Source: Winogradskyella echinorum (GTDB lineage Bacteria; Bacteroidota; Bacteroidia; Flavobacteriales; Flavobacteriaceae). Taken from it: a stretch of 64,000 nt of DNA. The stretch covers positions 186,001 to 250,000 of the forward strand of contig NZ_JACOQD010000003.1 in NCBI RefSeq assembly GCF_014297365.1, written 5' to 3'. The notes under the pieces are model-generated. The model made no database searches, was not told the DNA's origin, and saw only the letters and a list, made by a program, of their open reading frames with translations. A program made the translations under genes and the position numbers. This document shows, piece after piece, positions 27,448 to 37,842 of the stretch (its first letter is position 1; each line of letters opens with the position of its first letter).

Positions 27448-30400
27448 ATGAAAAGGAAAAGTTCATATACGTTACTATTATTTTTCATGCATTTGTGCTT
27501 TACTTATGCACAACAGATAGTTACGGATAGCTCTTTACAACCTCAAGAACTTATTGACAACCTAACCAATGGTAGTTGTGCCGCAGCTACAAATGCTACT
27601 TCTTTAATTAATGGAAGCGTAAATAACATTCCTAGCTATGGCTTTTTTGAAAGAGGAACATCAGATTTTCCATTAGAAAATGGCATTATCTTATCTACAG
27701 GTAATGTAAACTCTGCTGGCAATACATTACTTCCGCAAAGTCTGAGTGATGGAAATTTAGAATGGGAAACCGATTCAGATATTCTATCTGTTTTAAATAT
27801 AGATCAAACGCTAAATGCTACGTCTTTAGAATTCGATTTTACATCTATCAACAACAGTTTAAGTTTTAAATATGTATTTGCTTCAGACGAATACCAACAA
27901 CAATATCCATGTAATTTTCAAGATGTATTTGCTATTTTAATAAAGGAAGCTGGTACTTCAGACCCTTATATAAACATAGCATTATTGCCAGATAATGTTA
28001 CTACAATTAACACAAGCAGTATACATCCCGAAATAGCAAATGGATGTACGGCCGAAAATGAAAGTGCTTTTCAAGGTTACAATATTAATACTACAAATTT
28101 CGATGGTCAAACCATAGTTTTAAATGCCACCACAAATATTACACCTGGTATTATCTATCATATAAAATTTGTCATTGCAGATCATATCGATCAACGTTTT
28201 GATTCTGCAGTATTTATAGAAGCAGAAGGTTTTGGTTCATCTGTAGATTTGGGTCCAGACCAAACTGCATGTGGTTCACCAGTAGTTTTAGATGGTAATG
28301 TAAACAATAACCAAGCTACCTACAAATGGCTTAAAGACGGTATTGAAATTTCCGGTGAAAGTAACTCCACATTATCTGTTATTGAATATGGTGAATATGA
28401 AGTTGAAGTAACAATTCCTCTACCAAACGGTTCTTGTACTATGACCGATTCGGTTCTTATAGATACAGCCCTTTTTCTACAGGCAGAACCTATTTCTGAT
28501 ATTATTGTATGTGATGAAGCACCTTATGATGGTGTTGCCATTTTCGATTTATCACTAAAAGATAGTGAGATTATGCAAAGTTTGCCTTCATCTAATTATA
28601 TAATTAGTTATCATTTATCTCAAGATGATGCACTTAATAATTTGAATGCCATTTCAGGTAATTATGAAAACACAGGACTAACAGAGACAATTTATGTTAG
28701 AATAGAAAGCTTAGATGGTGATTGTTTACAACTTGGCAACTTCAATGTAGAAGTTGGTATAGAGCCGAATTACAATACTATTCCTCCAATAATTATCTGT
28801 TCAGATTTTGTGATTAATGGAGTTGGTTACGCTGAATTATCTTATTACGCTTTTGAAATTGCAAATTATGAATTTAATAGAACAGTAACTTTTCATGTTT
28901 CTACCGAAGATGCTCATATTGGTGAAAATCCAATCACTTATGCCACTGATGTCCCTTTTGGATCTAATTTTACTTATGTTAGAGTTTTTAATGACTTTAC
29001 AGGTTGTTATGCTATATTTCCTATTCAAATAGTTATTCAAGATGGTATAAATTATGACCAAGAATTATATATTGATTTATGCTTACCTCCCGATCAAAGT
29101 ACAGCTGTTTTTGATTTAGGCATTATTCGAGATAATGTTTTAGCCCAATATCCTGGTGCGAGCGTATTTTTTTATAGAAATTACGACAATGCGGCAGAAG
29201 GTGCTCTTGCTATATTCCCTGGATTTCTTTATGAAAATGAAGTCCCCTATCATCAAACTATATACATGGGTGTAAGATTATTAGACTCCCCTTGCTCAAC
29301 AATTCTTGAAGTAGATTTATATACCAATTTGGCTAATAATGTAGTCAACGAAAATTCTACCATAGAAAGATGTGATGATAGCTCTAATGATAATATTTTA
29401 GATTTTGATTTAATCGATGTTTCTAATGAGCTTATGGGAGATTATGAAATTGATATTACATATTACAATTCTGTTGAAGATCGTGCAAATGAAGTCAATC
29501 CTATAAACCAAAACATACCTTTTACTGTTAATGGACCGACACAAACATTATTCACTGTTGCATCAGCAAATGGCTGTGCTAATAATGTTGATGTTACTTT
29601 AAAAATAAACCCAATACCAGAGTTAGTACCTCAAACCATAGAATATTGCGGTAATCCTAATACTGAAGAAGGTTATACAACTATTCACCTTAATTTACTC
29701 ATTAATACTATTTCACAAAATTTCGAAAATTTAGTTACCACATTACACGCTACTGAAGAAGATGCAATATCTGGTGTTAATAGCTTAAGCGATAGTTATA
29801 ATTTAGATGATGACAACCCTATTTTATATATTAGAGTTACAAATGAAGCAACTCAATGTTTTAACACAACCACACTAGAGGTAACTATAACAGACAGTGT
29901 TGCAATTGGTACTCCCGAACCAATAATAGTTTGTGATGATGACCTAGATGGTATAGCAACTGTAAACCTAGAAAGTGTAATTCCTCAATTATCTACAGAT
30001 TTATCTAGTCTTAATATCGCTTTTTATGATAGCTACATTAATGCTATATCCAATAGATTTCCTATTACTAATACAGCAAATTATACCACGGAAAATACTG
30101 AAATTTATATTAAAGTATATATCGATGGCATAGACTGTTTTGTGCTCATTAGCTTCGACGTACTTATTTATAATACACCAGAATTAAATACAATTACAGA
30201 TTACATCAATTGTGAATTAGATCCAAATCTGGCATCAAACTTCTATTTTAATTCTAAAGATAATGAGATTATAAACAGCCAAATTGGTATGCAAGTTTTA
30301 TATTTTGAAAATGAAACTGATGCTATTAATAGAGTAAATCCTATAGATAAAACGCAGGCTTACACAAATACTTCGAGTCCACAAACAATCTATGTTCGGT

Positions 30401-32277
30401 TAGAAAACGAACAAGAAAGTAGTTGTTTTACAACAGGTTTTTTTCAAATTGAAACTCGACAAACGTCTATTTATAGTGAGCCAACAGATATATTTACCTG
30501 TGATTATAATGGTACTGGACTCAATACTGTAGATTTTACAGAAAAAATCAATGAAATTACAAATGGTGCTAGCCAAAATTTAAGTGTTTCTTTTCATCTA
30601 TCACCACTAAATGCGGATTTAGGCACAAATGCATTACCGTTAAGTTACACTTCAACGGTCAATCCTCAACTTATTTATGCTCGCGTTGAAAATACAGCTA
30701 CTTCATGTTTTAATATTTCAACTTTTAAAATTAATACACTTGCTTTACCTGAAGTAAATTACAACCAATCCTTAATAAGCTGTGGCAATAATTATGCATT
30801 TGAGCAACAATGGGATTTAACAGACATAGAACCTCTTATTTTAGAAGGAAGACAATATGGTATAGAGTTTATTTACTTCGAATCTGAATCTGATTTAGTA
30901 AATAACAGTAACAGAATTCTCAATCCAGAGAATTACACCAATACAAGTTTTCCACAAACACTTTTTGTAAAAGTTAGAAATGTTAGTACAGGTTGTTATT
31001 CAACCGTACCTTTTTCTTTAATAATTAATACTCCACCCATAATTAATGATTTCTCAACGTATAATATTTGTGAAAATGAGAATAATCTTGTCGATTTAAC
31101 TGAAATTAACGAAGCACTTTTAGATAACACTTATAATATACTTGTTAGCTACCATACAAGCGAAGGAGATGCTGAGGCTAATACAAATGCGCTTAACACA
31201 AATTACAATTACACCAACACCAATGAATCGCTTTTTGCAAGAGTAGAATATAGCACTACTAATTGTTATGCGGTTTACCCATTTCAATTGGTTGTTGAGC
31301 CACTTCCTATTGCCAATCTACCGAGTGATTTAGTAGCTTGCGATGATGATACTGATGGTGCTTTTCTGTTTGATTTAACATCTCAGAACACAGCCATTTT
31401 AAACGGACAAAATCCTAATGACATTTCAGTAAGCTATTATAATTCTCAAAACAATGCTACTGAAAATTTATCACCTCTAAATACCGATTACTTAGCTTAT
31501 AATAATGAAATCATTTTTGTAAGAGTAGAAAATAATACAACTGGTTGTTTCGACACAACTCAATTTTCTATTATAGTAAACCCATTACCTATCAACGCTA
31601 TTGAAGACCAAGTGATTTGTTTAAATAATTTACCATTGGTTGTTTCAGCCGAAACAGGCAATTCTACAGATTCTTATTTATGGTCAACAGGTGTAGCTTC
31701 ATCTGAAATTGAAATCTATGATACTGGTTCATATTCTGTAACCATTACTAACGCATTTGGTTGCGAATATACTAGTACGTTTAATGTTACCGAATCGGAG
31801 TCTGCAGTAATTGACGTTGTGGAAACTATTGATTTTTCTGATCCAAATAATATTACTGTAACTGTTAATGGTATTGGTAATTACCTCTATCAGCTTAATA
31901 ATTTGCCAGTACAATCATCTAATGTGTTTGTAAATGTACCTCTTGGATACAATACAATTAAGGTGATAGACCAAAATGGTTGTGCACAAATTACTCGAGA
32001 GGTGATGGTCATTGATGCTCCAAAACATATGACACCTAATAGCGATGGTGATTTTGATACTTGGCATATCGTTGGTGTAGAAACACTACCTGGTACCATT
32101 ATACATATCTTTGATCGTAAAGGAAAACTATTAAAAGAGCTTGGATCTAATACATCTGGTTGGGACGGTACCTACAATGGTAATAAAATGCCAACTGGTG
32201 ATTATTGGTATTTAGCCACGGTAAATCAAAACGGAAAAACATTTCAAGTTAAAGGGCATTTTGCGCTTCGTCGTTAA
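27448..32277 (+). CDS. Giant choice-of-anchor-L, T9SS type B repeat protein
   Basis: A 1609-residue protein. The signal peptide ends at about LCFTYAQ (residue 22). The anchor-L-like head is ~23-265 (YGFFERGTSDFPLENGIIL, then FASDEYQQQYPCNFQDVFAIL). Eleven modules run from IVCDEAPYDGVAIFDL to VACDDDTDGAFLFDL, in the same order as in the upstream paralogue, including the oddly expanded second module (SYYAFEIANYEF) and the degenerate third (DLCLPPDQSTAVFDL). It ends with the APKHMTPNSDGDFDTW type B sorting domain. The shared module order shows that the two genes arose by whole-gene tandem duplication. The near-identical last 1.2 kb must have been homogenised later or protected from drift. Secretion by T9SS to the surface is inferred from the sorting domain. 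Confidence 0.9.
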   Translation: MKRKSSYTLLLFFMHLCFTYAQQIVTDSSLQPQELIDNLTNGSCAAATNATSLINGSVNNIPSYGFFERGTSDFPLENGIILSTGNVNSAGNTLLPQSLSDGNLEWETDSDILSVLNIDQTLNATSLEFDFTSINNSLSFKYVFASDEYQQQYPCNFQDVFAILIKEAGTSDPYINIALLPDNVTTINTSSIHPEIANGCTAENESAFQGYNINTTNFDGQTIVLNATTNITPGIIYHIKFVIADHIDQRFDSAVFIEAEGFGSSVDLGPDQTACGSPVVLDGNVNNNQATYKWLKDGIEISGESNSTLSVIEYGEYEVEVTIPLPNGSCTMTDSVLIDTALFLQAEPISDIIVCDEAPYDGVAIFDLSLKDSEIMQSLPSSNYIISYHLSQDDALNNLNAISGNYENTGLTETIYVRIESLDGDCLQLGNFNVEVGIEPNYNTIPPIIICSDFVINGVGYAELSYYAFEIANYEFNRTVTFHVSTEDAHIGENPITYATDVPFGSNFTYVRVFNDFTGCYAIFPIQIVIQDGINYDQELYIDLCLPPDQSTAVFDLGIIRDNVLAQYPGASVFFYRNYDNAAEGALAIFPGFLYENEVPYHQTIYMGVRLLDSPCSTILEVDLYTNLANNVVNENSTIERCDDSSNDNILDFDLIDVSNELMGDYEIDITYYNSVEDRANEVNPINQNIPFTVNGPTQTLFTVASANGCANNVDVTLKINPIPELVPQTIEYCGNPNTEEGYTTIHLNLLINTISQNFENLVTTLHATEEDAISGVNSLSDSYNLDDDNPILYIRVTNEATQCFNTTTLEVTITDSVAIGTPEPIIVCDDDLDGIATVNLESVIPQLSTDLSSLNIAFYDSYINAISNRFPITNTANYTTENTEIYIKVYIDGIDCFVLISFDVLIYNTPELNTITDYINCELDPNLASNFYFNSKDNEIINSQIGMQVLYFENETDAINRVNPIDKTQAYTNTSSPQTIYVRLENEQESSCFTTGFFQIETRQTSIYSEPTDIFTCDYNGTGLNTVDFTEKINEITNGASQNLSVSFHLSPLNADLGTNALPLSYTSTVNPQLIYARVENTATSCFNISTFKINTLALPEVNYNQSLISCGNNYAFEQQWDLTDIEPLILEGRQYGIEFIYFESESDLVNNSNRILNPENYTNTSFPQTLFVKVRNVSTGCYSTVPFSLIINTPPIINDFSTYNICENENNLVDLTEINEALLDNTYNILVSYHTSEGDAEANTNALNTNYNYTNTNESLFARVEYSTTNCYAVYPFQLVVEPLPIANLPSDLVACDDDTDGAFLFDLTSQNTAILNGQNPNDISVSYYNSQNNATENLSPLNTDYLAYNNEIIFVRVENNTTGCFDTTQFSIIVNPLPINAIEDQVICLNNLPLVVSAETGNSTDSYLWSTGVASSEIEIYDTGSYSVTITNAFGCEYTSTFNVTESESAVIDVVETIDFSDPNNITVTVNGIGNYLYQLNNLPVQSSNVFVNVPLGYNTIKVIDQNGCAQITREVMVIDAPKHMTPNSDGDFDTWHIVGVETLPGTIIHIFDRKGKLLKELGSNTSGWDGTYNGNKMPTGDYWYLATVNQNGKTFQVKGHFALRR
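31063..32277 (+). repeat. Duplicated 3' segment, copy 2 (second pair)
   Basis: Partner of 26132-27346, same length, no indels. Residue changes are few, for example VASTN versus EANTN and IANQPND versus IANLPSD near the beginning and QTSN versus QSSN further on. Confidence 0.9.
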
Positions 32278-32334
32278 TACAAACGGATTATCCTTTTTAA
32301 CATCATATTCCAATTTAAATATTGCTTAGATGCT

Positions 32335-32342
32335 TATCTTTG
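32335..32342 (+). promoter_or_regulatory. -7 promoter element
   Basis: TATCTTTG, a full match to TAnnTTTG, lies 19 bases before the ATG at 32362. It suggests that the last anchor-L gene has its own promoter and is not only read through from the giant gene before it. Confidence 0.55.
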
Positions 32343-32361
32343 CATTCCCTTAAAAACGAAA

Positions 32362-34710
32362 ATGAAAAGAACATTTTTAATTGTTACCCTTTTATTTTCC
32401 CTATTGAATTATGCCCAAAACATTTCAGTAGATAGCCAAACTTATACACCACAACAACTTATAGAAGATATCTTAATTGACAGCGATTGTATTGAAAATG
32501 TAGTTGTAACAAATGTTTCTGGTGGCGATTTTAATGGTACTGATTTTAGTTATGGTTTTTTTGATGCCGCTGGAACCTCTTTTCCTTTTCAAAGTGGATT
32601 AGTTTTAAGTACAGGAAGACTTCAAAATGTGCCAGGACCAAATAACACTTTGAGTGATGATAATGCACCAAATTGGGAAGGTGATGCAGATTTAGAATTC
32701 GCATTAAATGAATCTAACACTATTAATGCTACAATCTTAGAATTCGATTTTACATCTGTAGCTTCTCAAATAAGTTTTCGTTATTTATTTGCATCAGAAG
32801 AATACCAAGAAAACAATCCTAACAGTTGTAATTTTTCAGATTTATTTGGGTTTTTAATTCGTCCAGCATCTAGTCAAGATCCTTATGAAAATATTGCATT
32901 AGTACCAGACACTAATACTCCTGTTAAAGCTACAACAGTAACTCCAGGTGTACAAGGCAGCTGTCCTCCACAAAACGAAGCCTACTTTGGTAATTACAAT
33001 GGTACCAACGCACCAATTAATTTTAATGGTCAAACTGCCGTTTTAACAGCAACTGCAAATGTAGTTCCCAACCAAACATACCACGTAAAATTAGTTATTG
33101 CAGACGAACAAAATTTTAGATACGATTCTGCTGTATTTTTAGAAGCAGCAAGTTTTCAATTATCTACAGATTTAGGTCCAAATCGATTAATCGCAACGAC
33201 AAATGCTCTTTGCGAAGGAGATACCTTAGAACTCATAGCCTACCAAGATGGACAAAACACATACGATTGGTACAGAAATGGTGTTTTAGTACAAGGTGCT
33301 CCTTTAGGTTGTGGAACTTGTGGTTCTTACACCGTTTCTGAGCCTGGCACCTATACTGTTGAAGTAGGTTTGGCTAACGGTTGTATTTCCTATGGTGAGA
33401 TTGTGATTGAAACTTCTCCACCGCCTGTTGGGAATGATGCTATCTTAGTGGAATGTGATCAAAACCAAGACGGTTTAACAACATTTAACCTATTTGATGC
33501 TTCTTCTGACTTAACTAATAATGATAACTCAGCTACAGTTTCAGACTTTTTTCTTAATGAAATAGATGCCTTAGCTAACGAAAATACAATTGCCAATGCT
33601 TCAAGTTTTCAAAATGAAATTCCTTTTCAAACTGTTTTTGCCAGAATTGCAAATTCTGACAACTGTTTTGATATTGCAGAATTAGAACTACAAACGTCTA
33701 ACAACACGCTAAATATTCCAAATTTAGAAGTTTGTGATGGCATTATTGTTGATGGTTTTGCCAGCTTTGATTTAAATGATATTGCAATATCAATTCAGGG
33801 TCAAATACCAACTGGTGCAACATTATCTTATTACTTATCCGAAGAAGATGCCTATAATGACATCAATACGCTGCTTAATAATTTTGAAAATACTACAGCA
33901 GATTTTCAAACTTTGTATGTTAGAGTTGAAAACAATAATCAATGTTATAGTATTTCTTCTGTAAATCTTGTGGTACTATACACTCCGGTTTTAGAAGCTG
34001 ATGAAACTATATTTTATTGCACCAATACATATCCAGAAACTATAACTCTATACGGTGGAGTGCGCAACGATTTACCTAACAATTATTATTACGAGTGGTT
34101 ATTTAACGGAACCTCAACAGAGGTTGACACATCTTTTAATGAAGTTAACGAAACAGGAACTTACACCGTAATTGTTACCGATCCTAATGGCTGTTCTGTA
34201 AGTAGAACTATAATTGTTAGTCCATCGAGTTCTGCGACTATTGAAACTGTTTCGGTAGAAGGTCTTTATCCTAATAACACTGTTACAATCTCTGTTTCAG
34301 GTGATGGTATTTACGAGTATGCTTTAGATGACAGTAATGGATTTTATCAAGAAAGTAATATATTCTCTGGTGTTACTGGAGGTTTTTACACAGTATTCGT
34401 TAGAGATATTAATGGCTGTTCTATTATTGAAGAAACCATTTCCGTTCTTGGTTTTCCTAAATTCTTTACGCCAAATGGTGATACCAAAAATGACGTTTGG
34501 CAAGTCGTTGGTTCTAACACTCAATTTAGTTTAATAGAAACCATTGAAATATTTAATCGTTATGGAAAATTGATTTCTACTCAAACTATATCTAATAGCG
34601 GTTGGGATGGCTCACTCAATGGAGAAGATTTACCGAGCGATGACTATTGGTTTGTTACCAAATTCTTAGATGGCAAAACTTATACAGGTCATTTTGCTTT
34701 GAGACGCTAG
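32362..34710 (+). CDS. Choice-of-anchor-L, T9SS type B protein (short form)
   Basis: A 782-residue member of the same array. Signal peptide MKRTFLIVTLLFSLLNYAQ is followed by the anchor-L-like head (YGFFDAAGTSFPFQSGLVL, then FASEEYQENNPNSCNFSDLF and DSAVFLEAASF) to about residue 275. After an Ig-like segment with a C-G-T-C-G motif (GCGTCGSYTV) there are only two C-D modules (VECDQNQDG, EVCDGIIVDG). The tail (FYCTNTYPETITLYGGVRND and on) resembles that of the first two array genes more than those of the giant genes next to it. It ends with a type B sorting domain (FPKFFTPNGDTKNDVW to GHFALRR). So it combines the head of one subgroup with the tail of the other. Confidence 0.9.
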   Translation: MKRTFLIVTLLFSLLNYAQNISVDSQTYTPQQLIEDILIDSDCIENVVVTNVSGGDFNGTDFSYGFFDAAGTSFPFQSGLVLSTGRLQNVPGPNNTLSDDNAPNWEGDADLEFALNESNTINATILEFDFTSVASQISFRYLFASEEYQENNPNSCNFSDLFGFLIRPASSQDPYENIALVPDTNTPVKATTVTPGVQGSCPPQNEAYFGNYNGTNAPINFNGQTAVLTATANVVPNQTYHVKLVIADEQNFRYDSAVFLEAASFQLSTDLGPNRLIATTNALCEGDTLELIAYQDGQNTYDWYRNGVLVQGAPLGCGTCGSYTVSEPGTYTVEVGLANGCISYGEIVIETSPPPVGNDAILVECDQNQDGLTTFNLFDASSDLTNNDNSATVSDFFLNEIDALANENTIANASSFQNEIPFQTVFARIANSDNCFDIAELELQTSNNTLNIPNLEVCDGIIVDGFASFDLNDIAISIQGQIPTGATLSYYLSEEDAYNDINTLLNNFENTTADFQTLYVRVENNNQCYSISSVNLVVLYTPVLEADETIFYCTNTYPETITLYGGVRNDLPNNYYYEWLFNGTSTEVDTSFNEVNETGTYTVIVTDPNGCSVSRTIIVSPSSSATIETVSVEGLYPNNTVTISVSGDGIYEYALDDSNGFYQESNIFSGVTGGFYTVFVRDINGCSIIEETISVLGFPKFFTPNGDTKNDVWQVVGSNTQFSLIETIEIFNRYGKLISTQTISNSGWDGSLNGEDLPSDDYWFVTKFLDGKTYTGHFALRR

Positions 34711-34737
34711 CACTTTATTATACTTATATTCCTCTAT

Positions 34738-34803
34738 TGTAACGTATGTAACAGATAATGTTACAATATTCACACTCTTATTATATTGATTTTCATATAA
34801 TTG
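34738..34803 (+). promoter_or_regulatory. Shared activator box A and -7 element
   Basis: Box: TGTAACG at 34738, TGTAACA at 34747 (+9) and TGTTACA at 34759 (+21). The outer arms also form a perfect 9-bp inverted repeat, TATTGTAAC (34735-34743) and GTTACAATA (34760-34768). Exactly 37 bases after the start of the last heptamer is TATAATTG (34796-34803), one mismatch from TAnnTTTG. It precedes the first hybrid regulator gene, whose ATG is at 34836. Confidence 0.65.
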
Positions 34804-34835
34804 CCTTTGTTTAAAATTATCCCCAACACAATTAT

Positions 34836-37793
34836 ATGAGGTATTTCAGCATACTATTTTGTTTCTTACTTAGCCATTATTCTCTCGGGCAAAATGAGGT
34901 GAATACAGATCAGTTATCAGAAAATGATTCTATTGTTTACCTTAACTTAAAACAACAATTTGCTAAATATATTAATCCTGCACCAGATAGTTCTTTAGTC
35001 TATGCTGCTAAAATCAAGGAGTTCAGTTTAGATAGAAATTATTCTATAGGCATTGTTGAAGCTCCTTATTTTAAAGCCAATTATTTCAGGAGAATGCAAC
35101 AGTTAGATTCAGCCATCTTCTATTTTGACACAGCATCTAAATTGGCGAAAAAATATAATTATCAGCGAGGAATTGCACTATCTCAGAACGGACTGTGCCG
35201 TATTTATTACTTTTTAGGACAATCTGAAAATGCTATAAAAGCATGTTCCGAATGTTTAGATGTAGCTACAAAAATGAATGATTTACCCATCATTACTGAT
35301 ACTTATACAGCCTTTGGAAATACCTATAGCAGACAAAATAATATGAAAATGGCTATTCTTTATTATTTAAAAGCTGATTCTATTCACAGTAAAACACCAC
35401 AAAGACCAGACATTATTGCGGCAACTTATCAAAGTTTAGGAACTATATATGAAGAACTTAAAGATTACGACACAGCAATTAAATACTTTAAAAAGGCAAA
35501 TGATGAGTTTCAAAAGATTCCTGCCGACGTGACTTTTTATTTAAACACTACAAATTTGCATCTAGGTTCGGCCCATTATTATAAAGGAAGGTTAGAATTG
35601 GCAGATAGTTTATTGCAAAGTACCTATACCTATTTTAAAGAAATAAACGAAGAGAGTTCTGTTGCAACAATTAGTACCTATTTGGGTTTAATTCAATTAA
35701 AACAAGGTGAATTAAACAAGGCAGAGCATTTTTTAAAAGAAGGGTTCGATTTACAAAAAGATAAAAACTATAGCTACGAAACTGCTATAGCTACTCATGA
35801 ACTTGGCAAACTATACATTAAAAAAGAAGAACCAAAAAAGGCCATATATTATTTCAATCAATTACTATTAAATTACAATGATGATAATAATACGTTATTG
35901 CAACAAGAAACCTCAAAAAGCCTTTCTGAAGCGTATGCTATGAATAAAGATTATGCAAAAGCTTATCAGACTTTAGTTCTTACTTACAACCTTAAAGACT
36001 CATTAAATAATATTCACAATCTCGCTTCTATTCGAGAAATTGATACCAAATATCAAACTGAAAAGAAGGAACAAGAAATTACTTTATTAAAATCTCAAAA
36101 TGAAACTGTAGAACAACAAAAAAAGAATCAAAGAAATTTACTTTTAAGTGGTTTGGGTATTGTTTCTATTGCGGGATTATTCGTATATATTCTTTACAGA
36201 AATCGTAAAAAAATGAACACCAAGTTAAAGGAGATTGATGCGCTAAAAACAAACTTCTTTACAAACATTTCTCATGAGTTTCGCACACCCTTAACACTTA
36301 TCTCTAGTCCTATTGACGACATGCTAGCGGACAACTCTATACCTGATGAAAAACGACAGCAATTTACAGTTGCCAAACAAAATTCTGAACGTCTGTTAGA
36401 ACTCGTAAATCAATTATTGGATTTATCTAAAATAGATGAAGGGCATTTAAAATTGCATATTCAGCAAGGTAATGTACTACAATTAATTTCAGCATTAAGT
36501 GAATCTTTTGCCTATTACGCAAAGCAAAAAAATATTTCGTATAAGATCGATGTTGCAGAAAGTTTGGAAGCTGTTTGGTACGATAAAGATGCTGTAGAGA
36601 AAATTACAATTAATTTATTATCTAATGCTTTAAAATATACACCAGAAAATGGAACTATTTCCTGTAAAGCATATATAGAGAACAACAACCTATATTTAAA
36701 CGTAAGGAACTCAGGAAAAGGCTTAACACCTTTCGAACTGAATAATATTTTTGAGCGCTTTTACCAAACCAATGAACAAAATAAAGGTTCGGGAATTGGT
36801 CTATCTTTAGTAAAGGAATTGGTCGTTTTACATCATGGAAAAATTGAAGTTAAAAGTAAACCAAATGAAGAAACCTCATTTCAACTTCAAATTTCTATTG
36901 ACAAAAAGAGTTTTAAAAATGAAGCCATCCTCGTTAATTCAAATAATGAAATTGAAAACGAAATTTCATTATATACCAACACTTCTAATGAAGAGGATGA
37001 CATTCTAAAAGACAGTGACTTACCTATAGTGCTAATTGTTGAAGATAATACTGACCTAAGACATTTACTAAAACAATTGTTTGAAACTAATTACAACGTG
37101 ATTACCGCTTCAAACGGAAAAACAGGTGTAGAATTGGCATTAGAGCATGTGCCAGATCTAGTAATCTCGGACATTATGATGCCAGTAAAAGATGGTATAG
37201 CCTTGACTGAAGATTTAAAAACCGATGAGCGCACAGCACATATTCCTATTATTCTTTTAACAGCAAAGGCAGAAGTAGAAAGTCAATTTAAGGGTATAGA
37301 TACAGGTGCAGATGATTATATCACCAAACCTTTTGATAAGAAATTACTAATCCTTAAAGTCGAAAAACTAATTGAATCGAGACGACAATTGCAATTGCGA
37401 TACAGCCAAGAATTGGTGTTACTGCCAAAAGATATCGCATTTACCAATTTAGATGAGCAATTTCTTGAAAAAGTACAAACTACGTTAGATAAAAAATTAA
37501 TAGACCCTTCATTTAATGTTAAAGAATTTTCTGAAGCTGTTGGTATGAGTCGTATGCAATTGCATAGAAAACTGAAGGCTTTAACAGGACTTTCAACATC
37601 AGAGTTCATTCGCTCTCAACGTCTCAAATTAGCAACACAATTCTTAAAGACATCTGACATCAATATGTCCGAAGTCGGCTATTCTGTCGGATTTAATGAC
37701 CATAGCTATTTCGCAAAATGCTTTAAAGAGGTTTATAACTGTAGTCCGAGTGATTACGCCAATAAACATGCAAAGAATTATATAGCTCCCTAA
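34836..37793 (+). CDS. Hybrid histidine kinase/response regulator/AraC protein with TPR sensor
   Basis: A 985-residue one-protein two-component system. Signal peptide MRYFSILFCFLLSHYSLGQ is followed by a periplasmic TPR sensor (~30-390), a coiled coil with KKEQEITLLKSQ, and a membrane helix at ~437-455. The HisKA domain has phospho-acceptor H480 (NISHEFRTPLTL). The ATPase domain has NLLSNALKY and GSGIGLSLVKEL, but its G1 box reads NSGKGL, with N625 where the adenine-binding Asp is normal. A receiver domain has D779 (VISDIMMP) and the Lys in ITKPF. The C-terminal AraC-type HTH spans ~880-980 (MSRMQLHRKLKALTG, then VGFNDHSYFAKCFKE). It senses an envelope signal and binds DNA from the membrane. 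Its own promoter carries the shared TGTTACA box, suggesting autoregulation. A close paralogue follows. Confidence 0.93.
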   Translation: MRYFSILFCFLLSHYSLGQNEVNTDQLSENDSIVYLNLKQQFAKYINPAPDSSLVYAAKIKEFSLDRNYSIGIVEAPYFKANYFRRMQQLDSAIFYFDTASKLAKKYNYQRGIALSQNGLCRIYYFLGQSENAIKACSECLDVATKMNDLPIITDTYTAFGNTYSRQNNMKMAILYYLKADSIHSKTPQRPDIIAATYQSLGTIYEELKDYDTAIKYFKKANDEFQKIPADVTFYLNTTNLHLGSAHYYKGRLELADSLLQSTYTYFKEINEESSVATISTYLGLIQLKQGELNKAEHFLKEGFDLQKDKNYSYETAIATHELGKLYIKKEEPKKAIYYFNQLLLNYNDDNNTLLQQETSKSLSEAYAMNKDYAKAYQTLVLTYNLKDSLNNIHNLASIREIDTKYQTEKKEQEITLLKSQNETVEQQKKNQRNLLLSGLGIVSIAGLFVYILYRNRKKMNTKLKEIDALKTNFFTNISHEFRTPLTLISSPIDDMLADNSIPDEKRQQFTVAKQNSERLLELVNQLLDLSKIDEGHLKLHIQQGNVLQLISALSESFAYYAKQKNISYKIDVAESLEAVWYDKDAVEKITINLLSNALKYTPENGTISCKAYIENNNLYLNVRNSGKGLTPFELNNIFERFYQTNEQNKGSGIGLSLVKELVVLHHGKIEVKSKPNEETSFQLQISIDKKSFKNEAILVNSNNEIENEISLYTNTSNEEDDILKDSDLPIVLIVEDNTDLRHLLKQLFETNYNVITASNGKTGVELALEHVPDLVISDIMMPVKDGIALTEDLKTDERTAHIPIILLTAKAEVESQFKGIDTGADDYITKPFDKKLLILKVEKLIESRRQLQLRYSQELVLLPKDIAFTNLDEQFLEKVQTTLDKKLIDPSFNVKEFSEAVGMSRMQLHRKLKALTGLSTSEFIRSQRLKLATQFLKTSDINMSEVGYSVGFNDHSYFAKCFKEVYNCSPSDYANKHAKNYIAP

Positions 37794-37842
37794 TTTATAT
37801 TCACAATATTGACTTATCTTTAAATTGTCAATTGCTAATTCT

